A stretch of 64,000 nucleotides of DNA from Methylomonas sp. MK1. GTDB taxonomy: Bacteria > Pseudomonadota > Gammaproteobacteria > Methylococcales > Methylomonadaceae. This document shows positions 8,998-18,662 of the stretch, one piece after another. The translations under genes were made by a program, and so were the position numbers. Position 1 is the first letter of the stretch. Every line of letters begins with the position of its first letter. The stretch is taken from NCBI RefSeq assembly GCF_000365425.1, contig NZ_AQOV01000002.1, positions 434,001 to 498,000 of the forward strand. Reading direction: 5' to 3'. The notes beneath the pieces are model-generated. The model saw only the letters and a program-made list of their open reading frames with translations, was not told where the DNA came from and searched no databases.

Positions 8998-10075
8998 TGC
9001 CCAACTGCGTCAATAATTCCGCCTGATGTTCGTGTATCAGCGGTTGAACCACATGCTCCAGTCCGCCTTCCATAATCTCTTCCAGTTTGTAGAGCGTCAG
9101 ATTGATCCGATGATCGGTCAGACGGCCTTGCGGGTAGTTATAGGTGCGGATGCGCTCGGAACGATCACCGCTACCGACTTGCAGTTTGCGGCTTTCAGAC
9201 TGTTCGGCATGCTGTTTTTCCTGGGCTGCAGACATTAAGCGCGCTTGTAAAACCGACATCGCGCGGGCGCGATTTTTATGCTGCGAGCGTTCGTCCTGAC
9301 ATTCCACCACCACACCGGACGGAATATGGGTGATACGGATAGCCGATTCAGTACGGTTGACGTGCTGGCCGCCGGCGCCGGAGGCACGGAAGGTGTCGAC
9401 GCGCAAATCCGCAGGGTTTATGTCGATTTCGTCAACCGCATCGACCTCCGGCATGATCGCCACGGTGCACGCCGAAGTATGCACGCGGCCTTGCGATTCG
9501 GTTTCCGGTACGCGTTGTACGCGATGGGTGCCCGACTCGAATTTCAGTTGCGAGTAAACATTCTGGCCGCTGATGCGCATGATGACTTCTTTAAAGCCGC
9601 CGTGTTCGCCGCGATTTTCGTTGATGATCTCGGTGCTCCAGCCTTGCTTTTCCGCATAGCGTTGATACATGCGCGCAAGATCGCCAGAGAATATTGCCGC
9701 TTCGTCGCCACCGGTACCGGCTCGGACTTCCAGAAACACGTTGCGGTTGTCGTTCGGGTCTTTTGGCAGCAGCAGGATTTGCAGTTGTTGTGTCAATTCC
9801 TCGCGTTGGGCTTCAGCAGCCTGGATTTCCTCCTTGGCCATTTCCCTCAGTTCCGGGTCGCTGTCCTTGGCCATTTCCTGGGCCGATTCCAGATTGGCTT
9901 CGTTTTCCTGATAGGTTTTGTAACAGGCGACCAGTGGCTCGATCTGCGCGTATTCCTGGCTTAGACTGCGGAATTGGTTTTGATTGCTTTGTACTTCCGG
10001 TTGCGACAACAACGCGGTGATTTCTTCGAAGCGTTCGCCGAGGTTTTCCAGTTTGGTTTGTATCGAGGGTTTCAT
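8990..10075 (-). CDS. prfA: Peptide chain release factor 1
   Basis: 361 residues, the normal length for RF1. The stop-codon recognition motif of the PxT type is PET at 190-192 (context [10 protein letters not shown]), typical of RF1 rather than the SPF of RF2; RF1 reads UAA and UAG. The GGQ motif that triggers peptide release is at 235-237 ([10 protein letters not shown]). It is placed between hemA (gap eight bases) and prmC (overlap), the classic gammaproteobacterial order. Confidence 0.98.
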   Translation of the reverse strand: MKPSIQTKLENLGERFEEITALLSQPEVQSNQNQFRSLSQEYAQIEPLVACYKTYQENEANLESAQEMAKDSDPELREMAKEEIQAAEAQREELTQQLQILLLPKDPNDNRNVFLEVRAGTGGDEAAIFSGDLARMYQRYAEKQGWSTEIINENRGEHGGFKEVIMRISGQNVYSQLKFESGTHRVQRVPETESQGRVHTSACTVAIMPEVDAVDEIDINPADLRVDTFRASGAGGQHVNRTESAIRITHIPSGVVVECQDERSQHKNRARAMSVLQARLMSAAQEKQHAEQSESRKLQVGSGDRSERIRTYNYPQGRLTDHRINLTLYKLEEIMEGGLEHVVQPLIHEHQAELLTQLGNV

Positions 10076-10083
10076 TCAGTGGC

Positions 10084-11334
10084 TTATCGTAATTTGAAAA
10101 TTTCGCGGGAAGCGGCGATCAGGTCGTGGCGTTCATTGGCGCCAGCCTCGCGCAATTGCGCGCAGGGGGTGTGGATCAATTTATTGGTCAAGGTGTGGGC
10201 GAGGCGCTGCAACACTTCGTCGGCAGCTGCGCCGCTGTTGAGTTGGGCTAAAGCCTTTTGTAATGCTTCGTCGCGAGTTTGTTCGGCCTGGGTGCGGAAA
10301 TCGCGGATGGTTTCCTGCGCGCCTTGAGAGCGTAGCCAGGCCATAAAATGTTCGACTTGAGTGTCGATAATTTCCTCAGCCTGCTCGGCGGCGCGGCGGC
10401 GCGAGTCCATATTTTGATTGACGGTGTTTTGCAGGTCGTCGACGGTATACAAATACACGTCGCGCAGTTGTGCAACCTCTGCCTCAATGTCACGCGGCAC
10501 GGCTAGATCAACCATGAACATCGGTTTGTGCTTGCGGATCTTGATCGCGCTTTCCACGCGGCCTTTGCCAAGTATCGGCAATTGGCTGGCGGTGGACGAC
10601 ACCACAATATCGGCTTCCGCCAAATGATTCGGCAACTCGGCTAGGTTTATCGCGTAGCCGTTGAATTGCATGGCTAAAGCGTGGGCTTTGTCGTAAGTGC
10701 GATTGGCAATAATGATGCGGCCGATACCGTGCTGGTATAGATGGCGGGCGGTAAGTTCTATGGTTTCGCCTGCACCTATTAGTAACGCGGTTTGTTCGCT
10801 GAGCTTGTCGAAAATCTGTTGCGCCAGTTGCACGGCGGCAAATGCGACGGAGACCGGGCTGGAGCCGATAGCGGTGTCGGTGCGCACTTTTTTTGCGGCG
10901 GAAAAGGTGTGTTGAAATAATTTACTGAGATTTCTGCCCAGCGTGCCGGCTTGTGAAGCGGCATGGTAGGCGGTTTTCATTTGGCCGAGAATTTGCGGCT
11001 CGCCCAAGATCATCGAATCCAGACCGCAAGCCACTCGGAACATATGTCTTATCGACTGGCTGTCTTTGTAGCTGTAAAGGTAGGGAGTGAAGTCGGCTGG
11101 TTTGATCTGTTTGGTGTCGGCTATCCAGTTTACCAACGAGGATTGGTTATCGCTGTCGGCCTGGTAGTAAAACTCGGTGCGATTGCAAGTCGATAGAATG
11201 GCCGCTTCGCTGATTTCGCGAAGATTCCACAGGTTTTTCAAGGTGTTATCGAGCGCTTCCGTCGGGAACGCCAAGCGTTCGCGGATCGCGACCGGGGCGG
11301 TATTGTAATTTATCCCTACGGCAAGAAGAGTCAT
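10084..11334 (-). CDS. hemA: Glutamyl-tRNA reductase
   Basis: 416 residues from ATG 11334 (start MTLLAVGINYNTAPV, which aligns with known GluTR; the frame stays open a few codons further upstream). It reduces Glu-tRNA-Glu to glutamate-1-semialdehyde, the first committed step of C5 haem and tetrapyrrole synthesis, with NADPH. The catalytic cysteine is C50 in STCNRTE; the Rossmann domain has GAGETIELTARHL, and a C-terminal helical dimerisation domain follows. First gene of hemA-prfA-prmC-JAMM and divergent from the TPR lipoprotein gene. Confidence 0.97.
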   Translation of the reverse strand: MTLLAVGINYNTAPVAIRERLAFPTEALDNTLKNLWNLREISEAAILSTCNRTEFYYQADSDNQSSLVNWIADTKQIKPADFTPYLYSYKDSQSIRHMFRVACGLDSMILGEPQILGQMKTAYHAASQAGTLGRNLSKLFQHTFSAAKKVRTDTAIGSSPVSVAFAAVQLAQQIFDKLSEQTALLIGAGETIELTARHLYQHGIGRIIIANRTYDKAHALAMQFNGYAINLAELPNHLAEADIVVSSTASQLPILGKGRVESAIKIRKHKPMFMVDLAVPRDIEAEVAQLRDVYLYTVDDLQNTVNQNMDSRRRAAEQAEEIIDTQVEHFMAWLRSQGAQETIRDFRTQAEQTRDEALQKALAQLNSGAAADEVLQRLAHTLTNKLIHTPCAQLREAGANERHDLIAASREIFKLR

Positions 11335-11480
11335 CGGTTGCGAACAATAGCACAAGAAAAGTCCGCTATTTTAAGGAATGCGCTGTTTTTGTCCAAATAC
11401 AATGAAACGACAGTCCGATTCAGGGGCTTTTTCTGGTAATCTATCGTCAATAGTTTTTCAAAAGTGGGTCAATTGATTGC

Positions 11481-13205
11481 ATGAAAAAATGGATAGCCAT
11501 AGCAATGTTTTTATCGATGTCAGGATGTGCGGTTTCTCCTGAGAAAGAGCCTGACGCAGAAGGTGTGCCAGCCAAGCCGGAGGGTTTGGAAAGCAGAGTT
11601 AACCGCAATACTGTGATCGACGAAGAGGTGCTGTATTTGCTGATGGCCGCCGAATTGGCAGGGCAGCGCAATCAGTATCATTTGGCCATGGATGCTTATT
11701 TGCAAGCCGCTAAGCGAGTCGATGATCCTAGGATTGCAGAGCGTGCCGTCAAAATCGGTTTGTTTTTGAAAGATGAGCAGCGTACCCGCGAGGCCTTGAC
11801 AGTTTGGTTGTCCAAAGACGGTAAAAATTTGGCGGCGAGAAAGTTTGCCGTGTTGTTGGCGATCAAAAATTCAGATCAAAAGGCGGCTTTAGAAAATCTC
11901 AATGCCATGCTGGCTGATGATCCGGCCGGTTTTGAGGCTGGTGTGCTGGAAATGACCAAATTGATGGAAAAGGAAGGTCGCACGCAATTTACCTATGACG
12001 TGTTGGAAGAGTTGGCTGTTGAGCATCCTAATCAAGCGAGCGTATTTTTCTTGCAGGCGGTTTTGGCGTCGGTTCTCCAGAATAATGAGTTGGCTCAGCA
12101 GAAAGTTAGTCAAGCGTTGCTGATCCAGCCTGATTGGAATAAGGCTGTGATTTTGCAAGCACAGCTGGCCGGACGCTCCGGCGACTTGGCTAAGGCGCGC
12201 GCCTCTTTGGAAAAAGCGGTTAAGGCGGCGCCGGAAGATAGAATGCTGAGAAAGATGTTGTTGGAAGTGTTGGTTAACGGTCACGACTATGACGATGCGA
12301 TAAAGCTGTGCCAGAGTGTGCTGGAAGATAGGCCGGACGATGCTGAAACGCTGTTTACGTTGGCTTTGGTATATATGCAGCAAGGCCAGGTCGATAAGGC
12401 TGAAAACGTACTTGAGAAGTTGCTGAATAACCCAGAGTGGGAAGGGCAGGCTAGTTTTTACTTGGGTAAGATTGAAGTTGATCAACAGCATCCGGATAAG
12501 GCGTTAACTTGGTTTGATCGGGTGAGCGACGGCAATTATGCATTCGACGCGGATATGGCTGCGGTGTCTTTGTTGATGAATCAAAAACGCTTCGACGAGA
12601 TCGAGGCGCGCATCAAGCGGATGGATAACAAGTATCCTGAGCAGCATTTGCGGGTGTTGATGGTTAAGGCGGAGCTTTACAATCAATTGGGTAAATACCA
12701 GGAAGCCTTCGATGTTTTGACGCTGGCTTTAAAAGATATGCCCGATAATCGCGAAGTCTTATATGCCAGGGCATTGGTTGCGGAGCGCTTGGACAAGCTG
12801 GATGTGCTGGAATCCGACTTGCAGAAAATTTTAGAGAAAAAGCCGGACGATGTGGGGGCCCTGAACGCGTTGGGTTATACGTTGACCGATAGAACACAAC
12901 GCTATGAGGAAGCGGCCAAATATTTGGAGCGCGCTCTCAGTTTGCAGCCTGATGAAGCAGTGGTGATAGATAGCTACGGATGGTTGCAATTTAAGCTCGG
13001 AAAGCCTGATCGGGCCCTGGAGTTTTTGCGTAGAGCCTACGAGAAGCAGCCGGAAAATGAAATTGCCGCGCATATTGCCGAGGTGCTTTGGTCTTTAGGC
13101 GAAAAAAAGGAAGCAAAAGAGCTTTTCGACAGTGTTTATAAAAAATCTCCTGATGACGAATATTTGTTGGAGTTTAAAAAGCGGTTTTTGCAGAACGGGC
13201 AATGA
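11481..13205 (+). CDS. TPR-repeat lipoprotein upstream of lolB
   Basis: 574 residues. A lipoprotein signal with lipobox MSGC puts the modified cysteine at C16; the next residue is alanine, so outer membrane sorting is expected. Residues about 45-565 are helical tetratricopeptide-like repeats (examples ALVYMQQGQVDKAENVLEKL and AKYLERALSLQPDEAVV). TPR solenoids are protein-binding scaffolds. The same TPR-lolB-ispE-tRNA-Gln-prs arrangement is known in Pseudomonas (PA4667 and neighbours); a direct role in lipoprotein transport is not shown. The stop overlaps the lolB start as ATGA. Confidence 0.9.
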   Translation: MKKWIAIAMFLSMSGCAVSPEKEPDAEGVPAKPEGLESRVNRNTVIDEEVLYLLMAAELAGQRNQYHLAMDAYLQAAKRVDDPRIAERAVKIGLFLKDEQRTREALTVWLSKDGKNLAARKFAVLLAIKNSDQKAALENLNAMLADDPAGFEAGVLEMTKLMEKEGRTQFTYDVLEELAVEHPNQASVFFLQAVLASVLQNNELAQQKVSQALLIQPDWNKAVILQAQLAGRSGDLAKARASLEKAVKAAPEDRMLRKMLLEVLVNGHDYDDAIKLCQSVLEDRPDDAETLFTLALVYMQQGQVDKAENVLEKLLNNPEWEGQASFYLGKIEVDQQHPDKALTWFDRVSDGNYAFDADMAAVSLLMNQKRFDEIEARIKRMDNKYPEQHLRVLMVKAELYNQLGKYQEAFDVLTLALKDMPDNREVLYARALVAERLDKLDVLESDLQKILEKKPDDVGALNALGYTLTDRTQRYEEAAKYLERALSLQPDEAVVIDSYGWLQFKLGKPDRALEFLRRAYEKQPENEIAAHIAEVLWSLGEKKEAKELFDSVYKKSPDDEYLLEFKKRFLQNGQ

Positions 13206-13771
13206 TTTTTAAGAGCAGCGTATTTTTGTTGTCTGTGATGTCCGTGGCCGGCTGTTCTTTGTTGTCCGAGAAGCCTGTAGAGGCTTATCGGCTGCAAGAT
13301 ATGCAAGTTTTGCAGCAGCAGCGGCAATGGTATTTCGAGGGGCGTTTGGCTTTAGCTGATGAGAGGGATTCCTTTTCCGCTTCAGTGAGTTGGCGGCATC
13401 GCTTGGATCGGGATGATATAGAGCTTGCTGGGCCGCTGGCTCAAGGCAAGCTTGTGATTTCCGTGTCCGCTGATATGGTGTCTGTGGATGATGGCGATAT
13501 CCGTAAAGAGTTTCGCGGGCCGGTTGAAGATGTATTGGCTGAGCAACTCGGCGTGATGATGCCTGTGGATGCTTTGAGATATTGGGTGCTTGGCTTGCCT
13601 GACCCAGAGCAGTCTTTTGTCGAGCAGGCTGATGGTTTTTTCCAGGCTGGATGGCGGGTCGGTTTCAAAGAAATGCAGCATGTTAACGCAGTGGTACTGC
13701 CGAGAAAAATCAATGCGGAAAAAGATAAGACAAGAATTAAATTAATAGTGGATCAATGGGATTTGTCGTGA
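13202..13771 (+). CDS. lolB: Outer membrane lipoprotein receptor LolB
   Basis: 189 residues. The signal peptide ends in SVAGC, making C18 the lipidated residue. LolB receives lipoproteins from the periplasmic carrier LolA and inserts them into the outer membrane. Family features include the early WYFEGRLAL strand, SWRHRLDRDDIELAGPLAQG, the LRYWVLGLPDP segment, and a single open beta-barrel-like fold of normal length. Starts within the stop of the TPR gene and overlaps ispE at its 3' end. Confidence 0.93.
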   Translation: MIFKSSVFLLSVMSVAGCSLLSEKPVEAYRLQDMQVLQQQRQWYFEGRLALADERDSFSASVSWRHRLDRDDIELAGPLAQGKLVISVSADMVSVDDGDIRKEFRGPVEDVLAEQLGVMMPVDALRYWVLGLPDPEQSFVEQADGFFQAGWRVGFKEMQHVNAVVLPRKINAEKDKTRIKLIVDQWDLS

Positions 13772-14643
13772 CGGGAATGCAAGAACAGGCGGCGGGTTGG
13801 GGTGAGAAATGGCCAGCGCCGGCTAAGTTGAATTTAATGTTGAGGATCACCGGGCGTCGTCCCGATGGCTACCATTTGCTGCAAACAGTATTTCAGATTA
13901 TTGATTTGTGTGATTGGATAACTTTTTTTCCTGCGGAAAATGGCCGGGTTTATTTGCGCCATCCAATTCCAGGTGTCCCGGAACACGAAGACTTAACTGT
14001 TCGTGCCGCCAACTTATTGAAGCAATTTACCGAGTGTTCATCCGGGGTGTGTATCGACGTCGAAAAGAATCTACCTATGGGCGGCGGCTTGGGTGGCGGT
14101 AGTTCCGATGCTGCAACTACTCTGGTGGTGCTGAATAGGTTGTGGAATTTGCAGTTACCATTAGAAAAACTGATGGAGTTGGGCTTGCAGCTTGGTGCTG
14201 ATGTGCCTGTTTTTGTCTATGGTTACACCGCTTGGGGTGAAGGTGTTGGGGAGGAATTAAAGCCCGTAACGATTCCGGAACAATGGGTTGTGGTGATCAA
14301 GCCTGATTGTCACGTGAACACTAAGCAGATTTTTTTGGCGGAAGAGTTGACAAGAGATAGCAAACCCATCACAATGCGCGACTTCATTGCAGGCGATTGG
14401 CGGAATGATTGTCTTCCCGTCGTTAGTAAGTTGTATGAGTCGGTGAGTAATGCATTGGATGCATTGTCTCAATATGCAGAAGCGAGATTAACTGGAACAG
14501 GGGCTTGTGTGTTTGCCCAGTTCAACTCGGAAGAGTCGGCGCGTGAGGCCTTTTCTGTGTTGAGTCAGAATTGGTCGGTTTATTTGGCTCGAGGGCTTAA
14601 TGTGTCGCCTCTGCATGAAAAATTAGAACACGGATCTGTTTAA
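13756..14643 (+). CDS. ispE: 4-diphosphocytidyl-2-C-methyl-D-erythritol kinase
   Basis: 295 residues from ATG 13756; GTG 13768, which overlaps the lolB stop, and ATG 13777 are possible alternative starts. IspE phosphorylates CDP-methylerythritol with ATP in the non-mevalonate isoprenoid pathway. GHMP kinase signs are PAPAKLNLMLRITGRRPDGYH near the N terminus (catalytic lysine in AKLNL) and the phosphate loop PMGGGLGGGSSDAA. It precedes tRNA-Gln and prs, the order seen in Pseudomonas. Confidence 0.97.
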   Translation: MGFVVTGMQEQAAGWGEKWPAPAKLNLMLRITGRRPDGYHLLQTVFQIIDLCDWITFFPAENGRVYLRHPIPGVPEHEDLTVRAANLLKQFTECSSGVCIDVEKNLPMGGGLGGGSSDAATTLVVLNRLWNLQLPLEKLMELGLQLGADVPVFVYGYTAWGEGVGEELKPVTIPEQWVVVIKPDCHVNTKQIFLAEELTRDSKPITMRDFIAGDWRNDCLPVVSKLYESVSNALDALSQYAEARLTGTGACVFAQFNSEESAREAFSVLSQNWSVYLARGLNVSPLHEKLEHGSV

Positions 14644-14652
14644 TCAATTTAA

Positions 14653-14727
14653 TGGGCTGTCGCCAAGCGGTAAGGCACGAGGTTTTGATCCTCGCATACC
14701 AAGGTTCGAATCCTTGCAGCCCAGCCA
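14653..14727 (+). tRNA. tRNA-Gln (anticodon TTG)
   Basis: 75 bases with a full cloverleaf: acceptor TGGGCTG/CAGCCCA, anticodon stem CGAGG/CCTCG with loop TTTTGAT (anticodon TTG), T-arm CAAGG TTCGAAT CCTTG, discriminator G and an encoded CCA. Lies between ispE and prs, probably cotranscribed. Confidence 0.97.
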
Positions 14728-14762
14728 TAATCTCCACACAATAGTTCCTTAGGAGTGCTTGA

Positions 14763-15716
14763 ATGCGTGAAGCCTCGGTAATGGTATTCTCGGGGAATGC
14801 CAATAAGGCGTTGTCTGAAGGTATTGTGAAGAAGCTCAATATGCGCCTCGGCATGGCCACTGTTGGTCGTTTTAGTGATGGCGAGATTTTTGTTGAGATA
14901 GAAGAGAATGTTAGAGGTAGGGATGTATTTGTCATACAGCCTACCTGTGCGCCTACCAACGAAAACCTGATGGAATTGTTGGTGATGATCGATGCTATGA
15001 GGCGGGCGTCTGCGGCTAGAATAACCGCTGTGATGCCTTATTATGGTTATGCTCGGCAAGATAGGCGCTCAAGATCGGCCAGGGTGCCTATTACTGCAAG
15101 ATTGGTTGCGGATATGATAGGAAATGCCGGGGCTGACAGGGCTTTGACCGTTGATTTGCATGCTGATCAAATTATGGGGTTCTTTGGGATTCCTGTTGAT
15201 AATGTGTATGCTTCCCCTATTTTGCTAGGCGATATTTGGCGGCAAGAATACGAAGATTTGATCGTGGTGTCGCCCGATGTTGGAGGGGTGGTAAGGGCTA
15301 GAGCCATTGCCAAGCGCCTCGGCGATGCTGATTTGGCGATAATCGACAAGCGTAGGCCTAGGCCGAACGTTTCTGAAATAATGCACATTATCGGCGATGT
15401 AGAGGGTCGGACATGTGTCATGGTAGATGACTTGGTCGATACGGCCGGCACTTTGTGTCATGCGGCAGAAGCACTCAAGAAAAATGGTGCCAAGAAGGTT
15501 GTTGCATACTGTACTCACCCGGTGTTATCCGGTGCGGCTGCGGAGAATGTTGAAAATTCCGTTCTTGATGAGTTGGTGGTTACTGATACGATTCCGTTGA
15601 CTGCAGAATTGTCCGGGATTGATAAGATCAGGCAGCTAAGTGTTGCGGAAATGTTGGCGGAAACAATACGGCGGATAGCTGTGGGCGAGTCTGTAAGCTC
15701 GCTTTATGTTGACTGA
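14763..15716 (+). CDS. prs: Ribose-phosphate pyrophosphokinase
   Basis: 317 residues, typical length. Makes PRPP from ribose-5-phosphate and ATP, the precursor for nucleotides, histidine, tryptophan and NAD. Motifs: [21 protein letters not shown] near the N terminus, the catalytic flexible loop [17 protein letters not shown], and the PRPP-binding loop [16 protein letters not shown] 14763 has AGGAG at 14751-14755. It follows tRNA-Gln and precedes rplY as in Pseudomonas. Confidence 0.98.
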   Translation: MREASVMVFSGNANKALSEGIVKKLNMRLGMATVGRFSDGEIFVEIEENVRGRDVFVIQPTCAPTNENLMELLVMIDAMRRASAARITAVMPYYGYARQDRRSRSARVPITARLVADMIGNAGADRALTVDLHADQIMGFFGIPVDNVYASPILLGDIWRQEYEDLIVVSPDVGGVVRARAIAKRLGDADLAIIDKRRPRPNVSEIMHIIGDVEGRTCVMVDDLVDTAGTLCHAAEALKKNGAKKVVAYCTHPVLSGAAAENVENSVLDELVVTDTIPLTAELSGIDKIRQLSVAEMLAETIRRIAVGESVSSLYVD

Positions 15717-15761
15717 TAAGAATTAAAGTAGTGCTTGTGGAACAAGCTTTTGGAGAAAAAA

Positions 15762-16358
15762 ATGGCTAACGTGTTTGAATTTGTTGCAGAAGCTCGCAGT
15801 GCCTCGGGCAGTAGTGCGGCCAAAGTTGTTCGTCGCCAGGGTAAAGTGCCAGCCGTAGTTTATGGTGGTAACGGTGCTCCTGAGATGTTGTTGCTGGACC
15901 ATAACGAAGTGGTTAAGCATTTGGTGCATGAGGCGGTTTATTCTCATGTGCTTGATCTTAAAATCGACGGCAAAACAGAAAAAGCTGTTCTTAAGCATAT
16001 ACAGAGACACCCTGCAAAGCCGATAGTTTTGCATATGGACTTTATGCGTGTTGATGAGACGCATAAATTGAAAGTCCATGTTCCTTTGCATTTTATCAAT
16101 GAAGCTATTTCGGTCGGCGTTAAAAAGGGCGGTTTAGTCACTCATGCAATGGCTGATGTCGAGGTGTTGTGTATGCCTTCTGCTTTGCCGGAATTTATCG
16201 AGGTAGATCTGGCTGGTGTAGATGTTGGTTCGACAATACATTTGTCTGATTTGGTTTTGCCGGCCGGTGTTGAAATCGCTGCGTTGCAGCATGGTGCTGA
16301 GCATGATCATCCGGTTGCACAAATTGTTAAGCCAAGATCTGTGGAGTCAGCTGAGTAG
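15762..16358 (+). CDS. rplY: 50S ribosomal protein L25, long (Ctc) form
   Basis: 198 residues from ATG 15762, chosen over an in-frame GTG at 15735 because GGAG at 15752-15755 is well spaced and MANVFEFVAEARS matches the family start. The first 90 residues are the 5S rRNA-binding L25 domain; the rest is the C-terminal Ctc/TL5 domain, absent from the short enterobacterial protein. Located between prs and pth. Confidence 0.95.
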   Translation: MANVFEFVAEARSASGSSAAKVVRRQGKVPAVVYGGNGAPEMLLLDHNEVVKHLVHEAVYSHVLDLKIDGKTEKAVLKHIQRHPAKPIVLHMDFMRVDETHKLKVHVPLHFINEAISVGVKKGGLVTHAMADVEVLCMPSALPEFIEVDLAGVDVGSTIHLSDLVLPAGVEIAALQHGAEHDHPVAQIVKPRSVESAE

Positions 16359-16380
16359 TAGCATATTAAGCTTCGCTTGA

Positions 16381-16935
16381 ATGATTAAGTTAGTTGTTGG
16401 TCTGGGTAATCCTGGGCGGCAATACGAAAAAACCCGGCATAATGCCGGGTTTTTGTTTGTGGAGTACCTGGCGGGATTGGCTGGTGTTGGTTGGTCGAGC
16501 AGTGGTCAGTTTTCCGGTGAGGTGGCGGAGTGCAATATTGGCGGATGTAAGCTGATATTGTTAAAGCCGATGACTTTTATGAATAAAAGCGGCATGTCTG
16601 TTGGTAAGCTTTTGCGATATTACAAGCTCAATCCAGACGAGATGCTTGTGGTTCATGATGATCTTGAGTTGTCCGAGGGTGTTGTCAGGTTAAAGCGGGA
16701 TGGAGGTCATGGGGGGCATAATGGGCTTCGCGATATTATCGCCCACATTGATTCTCGTGATTTTTACCGGCTGAGACTCGGTATTGGTCGCCCTGTGACA
16801 AGGGAAAAGGTAGCTGATTACGTATTGTCTGGGTTGTCGCTAGACGGTCAGGCGAGACTGCTTGGTATGTTTGAGGGAGTGGCAAAAAATATGGAGGCGC
16901 TAATTGCGGGCGATTATGCTCTGATTAATGCCTAA
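16381..16935 (+). CDS. pth: Peptidyl-tRNA hydrolase
   Basis: 184 residues. Releases tRNA from peptidyl-tRNAs that drop off the ribosome. Catalytic residues are visible: N10 (GLGNPG), H20 (TRHNAGF), D93 (VVHDD) and N114 (GGHNGLRDI). It follows rplY by 22 bases and has only a weak ribosome-binding site. Its fifth to eleventh percent of coding sequence forms a terminator-like hairpin (see separate entry). Confidence 0.97.
   Translation: MIKLVVGLGNPGRQYEKTRHNAGFLFVEYLAGLAGVGWSSSGQFSGEVAECNIGGCKLILLKPMTFMNKSGMSVGKLLRYYKLNPDEMLVVHDDLELSEGVVRLKRDGGHGGHNGLRDIIAHIDSRDFYRLRLGIGRPVTREKVADYVLSGLSLDGQARLLGMFEGVAKNMEALIAGDYALINA
16427..16455 (+). terminator. Terminator-like hairpin inside pth
   Basis: AAAAAACCCGGC (16427-16438), loop ATAAT, GCCGGGTTTTTG (16444-16455): a 6-base GC stem extended by A/T pairs and ending in five T. 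It has the form of an intrinsic terminator but lies within codons 16-25 of pth, which encode the conserved RHNAGF active-site motif. Activity is unproven. Confidence 0.5.
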
Positions 16936-16965
16936 GAGTCTTTAGAAAGGATTCTTAAAAAAAAC

Positions 16966-16994
16966 TTGACTAGGATTTTATAAATAAGGATAAT
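16966..16994 (+). promoter_or_regulatory. Strong sigma-70 promoter for the tRNA-tuf unit
   Basis: TTGACT (16966-16971) and GATAAT (16989-16994) with a 17-base spacer, 16 bases upstream of tRNA-Tyr. The -35 and -10 each differ from consensus by one base. Likely drives tRNA-Tyr, tRNA-Gly, tRNA-Thr, tuf, tRNA-Trp, secE and nusG. Confidence 0.8.
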
Positions 16995-17010
16995 TGACCG
17001 AATAAGTAAC

Positions 17011-17095
17011 GGAGGGGTTCCCGAGCGGCCAAAGGGATCAGACTGTAAATCTGCCGGTTCTACCTTCGGAGGTTCGAATCCTCCCCCCTCCACCA
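17011..17095 (+). tRNA. tRNA-Tyr (anticodon GTA)
   Basis: 85 bases, class II with a long variable arm. Acceptor GGAGGGG/CCCCTCC, anticodon loop CTGTAAA (GTA), T-arm GGAGG TTCGAAT CCTCC, discriminator A, encoded CCA. Confidence 0.97.
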
Positions 17096-17113
17096 CCAAA
17101 TTTAATGGGATCT

Positions 17114-17187
17114 GCGGGTGTAGTTCAATGGTAGAACTCCAGCCTTCCAAGCTGATTGCGTGGGTTCGATTCCCATCACCCGCTCCA
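17114..17187 (+). tRNA. tRNA-Gly (anticodon TCC)
   Basis: 74 bases. Acceptor GCGGGTG/CACCCGC, anticodon stem CCAGC/GCTGA region with loop CTTCCAA (TCC), T-loop TTCGATT, discriminator T, encoded CCA. Second tRNA of the tRNA-tuf unit. Confidence 0.97.
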
Positions 17188-17207
17188 TTCTCGAGGTAAT
17201 GGTACTC

Positions 17208-17283
<76 letters not shown>

Positions 17284-17324
17284 GATAAGGTTGATTGTTT
17301 CTGTTGTAGTTAGGGTGTTTCATA

Positions 17325-18515
17325 ATGGCTAAAGAAAAATTTGAAAGAAAGAAACCGCACGTAAACGTTGGCACCATTGGTCACGTTGACCATGGTAAAA
17401 CCACATTGACAGCGGCATTAACAAAAGTAATGGCGGAGCTGCAAGGCGGCGAGGTCAAGGCTTTTGATCAAATCGACAACGCCCCGGAAGAACGTGCGCG
17501 CGGTATCACTATTTCTACCTCACACGTAGAGTATGAGTCAGCCAACCGCCACTATGCCCACGTTGACTGCCCTGGTCACGCTGACTACGTTAAAAACATG
17601 ATTACCGGTGCGGCCCAAATGGACGGCGCCATCCTGGTTTGCTCGGCTGCGGACGGTCCTATGCCGCAAACGCGCGAACACATCCTGTTGTCACGTCAAG
17701 TCGGTGTGCCTTACATTGTCGTGTTCTTGAACAAAGCAGATATGGTAGACGACGCCGAGCTGATTGAGCTTGTCGAAATGGAAATTCGTGAGCTGTTGAA
17801 TCAATATGAATTCCCTGGTGACGATACCCCTATTATTGTGGGTTCTGCATTGAAAGCTTTAGAAGGCGAGCAAAGCGAAATTGGTGTACAATCCGTAGTC
17901 CGCTTGGTTGAGGCCCTGGATAGTTACATTCCTGAGCCAGAGCGTGCGATCGACGGCAAATTCTTGATGCCCATCGAAGACGTGTTCTCAATTTCAGGTC
18001 GCGGTACCGTAGTAACCGGTCGTGTTGAGCGTGGCATCATCAAAGTGGGCGAAGCAGTTGAAATCGTCGGCATCAAAGACACCGTTCAAACGACCTGCAC
18101 CGGTGTGGAAATGTTCCGCAAGCTGCTCGATCAAGGTCAAGCGGGTGATAACGTCGGTGTCCTGTTGCGTGGTACCAAAAGAGAAGATGTTGAACGTGGT
18201 CAAGTATTGGCGCATGTTAACTCCATCAAGCCACACGCTCACTTTAAAGCAGAGATTTATGTGCTGTCCAAAGAAGAGGGTGGTCGTCATACCCCGTTCT
18301 TCAACGGCTACCGTCCGCAGTTCTACTTTAGAACAACCGACGTAACCGGTGCGGTTGATTTGCCAGAAGGTGTGGAAATGGTGATGCCAGGCGATAACAT
18401 CGCTGTTACCGTAAAACTAATCTCACCGATTGCGATGGAAGACGGCTTACGTTTTGCGATTCGCGAAGGTGGTCGCACCGTTGGTGCGGGTGTTGTTGCT
18501 TCAATTATCGAGTAA
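17325..18515 (+). CDS. tuf: Elongation factor Tu, copy 1
   Basis: 396 residues. GTPase that delivers aminoacyl-tRNA to the ribosomal A site. G motifs: [10 protein letters not shown] (P-loop), DCPGHADYV (switch II), NKADMVDD (guanine specificity) and SALKALEG. Same protein as the copy at 33.5 kb; the two genes differ only at 18503 (Ser codon TCA here, TCT there). This copy lies between tRNA-Thr and tRNA-Trp, the position of tufB in E. coli. Confidence 0.99.
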   Translation: MAKEKFERKKPHVNVGTIGHVDHGKTTLTAALTKVMAELQGGEVKAFDQIDNAPEERARGITISTSHVEYESANRHYAHVDCPGHADYVKNMITGAAQMDGAILVCSAADGPMPQTREHILLSRQVGVPYIVVFLNKADMVDDAELIELVEMEIRELLNQYEFPGDDTPIIVGSALKALEGEQSEIGVQSVVRLVEALDSYIPEPERAIDGKFLMPIEDVFSISGRGTVVTGRVERGIIKVGEAVEIVGIKDTVQTTCTGVEMFRKLLDQGQAGDNVGVLLRGTKREDVERGQVLAHVNSIKPHAHFKAEIYVLSKEEGGRHTPFFNGYRPQFYFRTTDVTGAVDLPEGVEMVMPGDNIAVTVKLISPIAMEDGLRFAIREGGRTVGAGVVASIIE

Positions 18516-18549
18516 TAACCGGTTTTGATTCAAAAAATATTTTCTGAAT

Positions 18550-18625
18550 AGGTCAGTAGTTCAATTGGTAGAGCAGCGGTCTCCAAAACCGCAAGTTGGG
18601 GGTTCGAGTCCCTCCTGGCCTGCCA
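18550..18625 (+). tRNA. tRNA-Trp (anticodon CCA)
   Basis: 76 bases. Acceptor AGGTCAG/CTGGCCT with one G-T pair, anticodon stem GCGGT/ACCGC with loop CTCCAAA (CCA), T-arm GGGGG TTCGAGT CCCTC, discriminator G, encoded CCA. Between tuf and secE, the conserved location. Confidence 0.97.
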
Positions 18626-18662
18626 TTCAGAGAATCTTCATAATTTAATTCAAGTTGACTAA

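Noticed and set aside
9278..9964. 228-residue open frame antisense to prfA
   Set aside because: Mirror frame of a conserved gene with no protein-like motif.
11889..12491. 200-residue minus-strand open frame in the TPR gene
   Set aside because: Shadow of a repetitive coding sequence; no start signal or motif.
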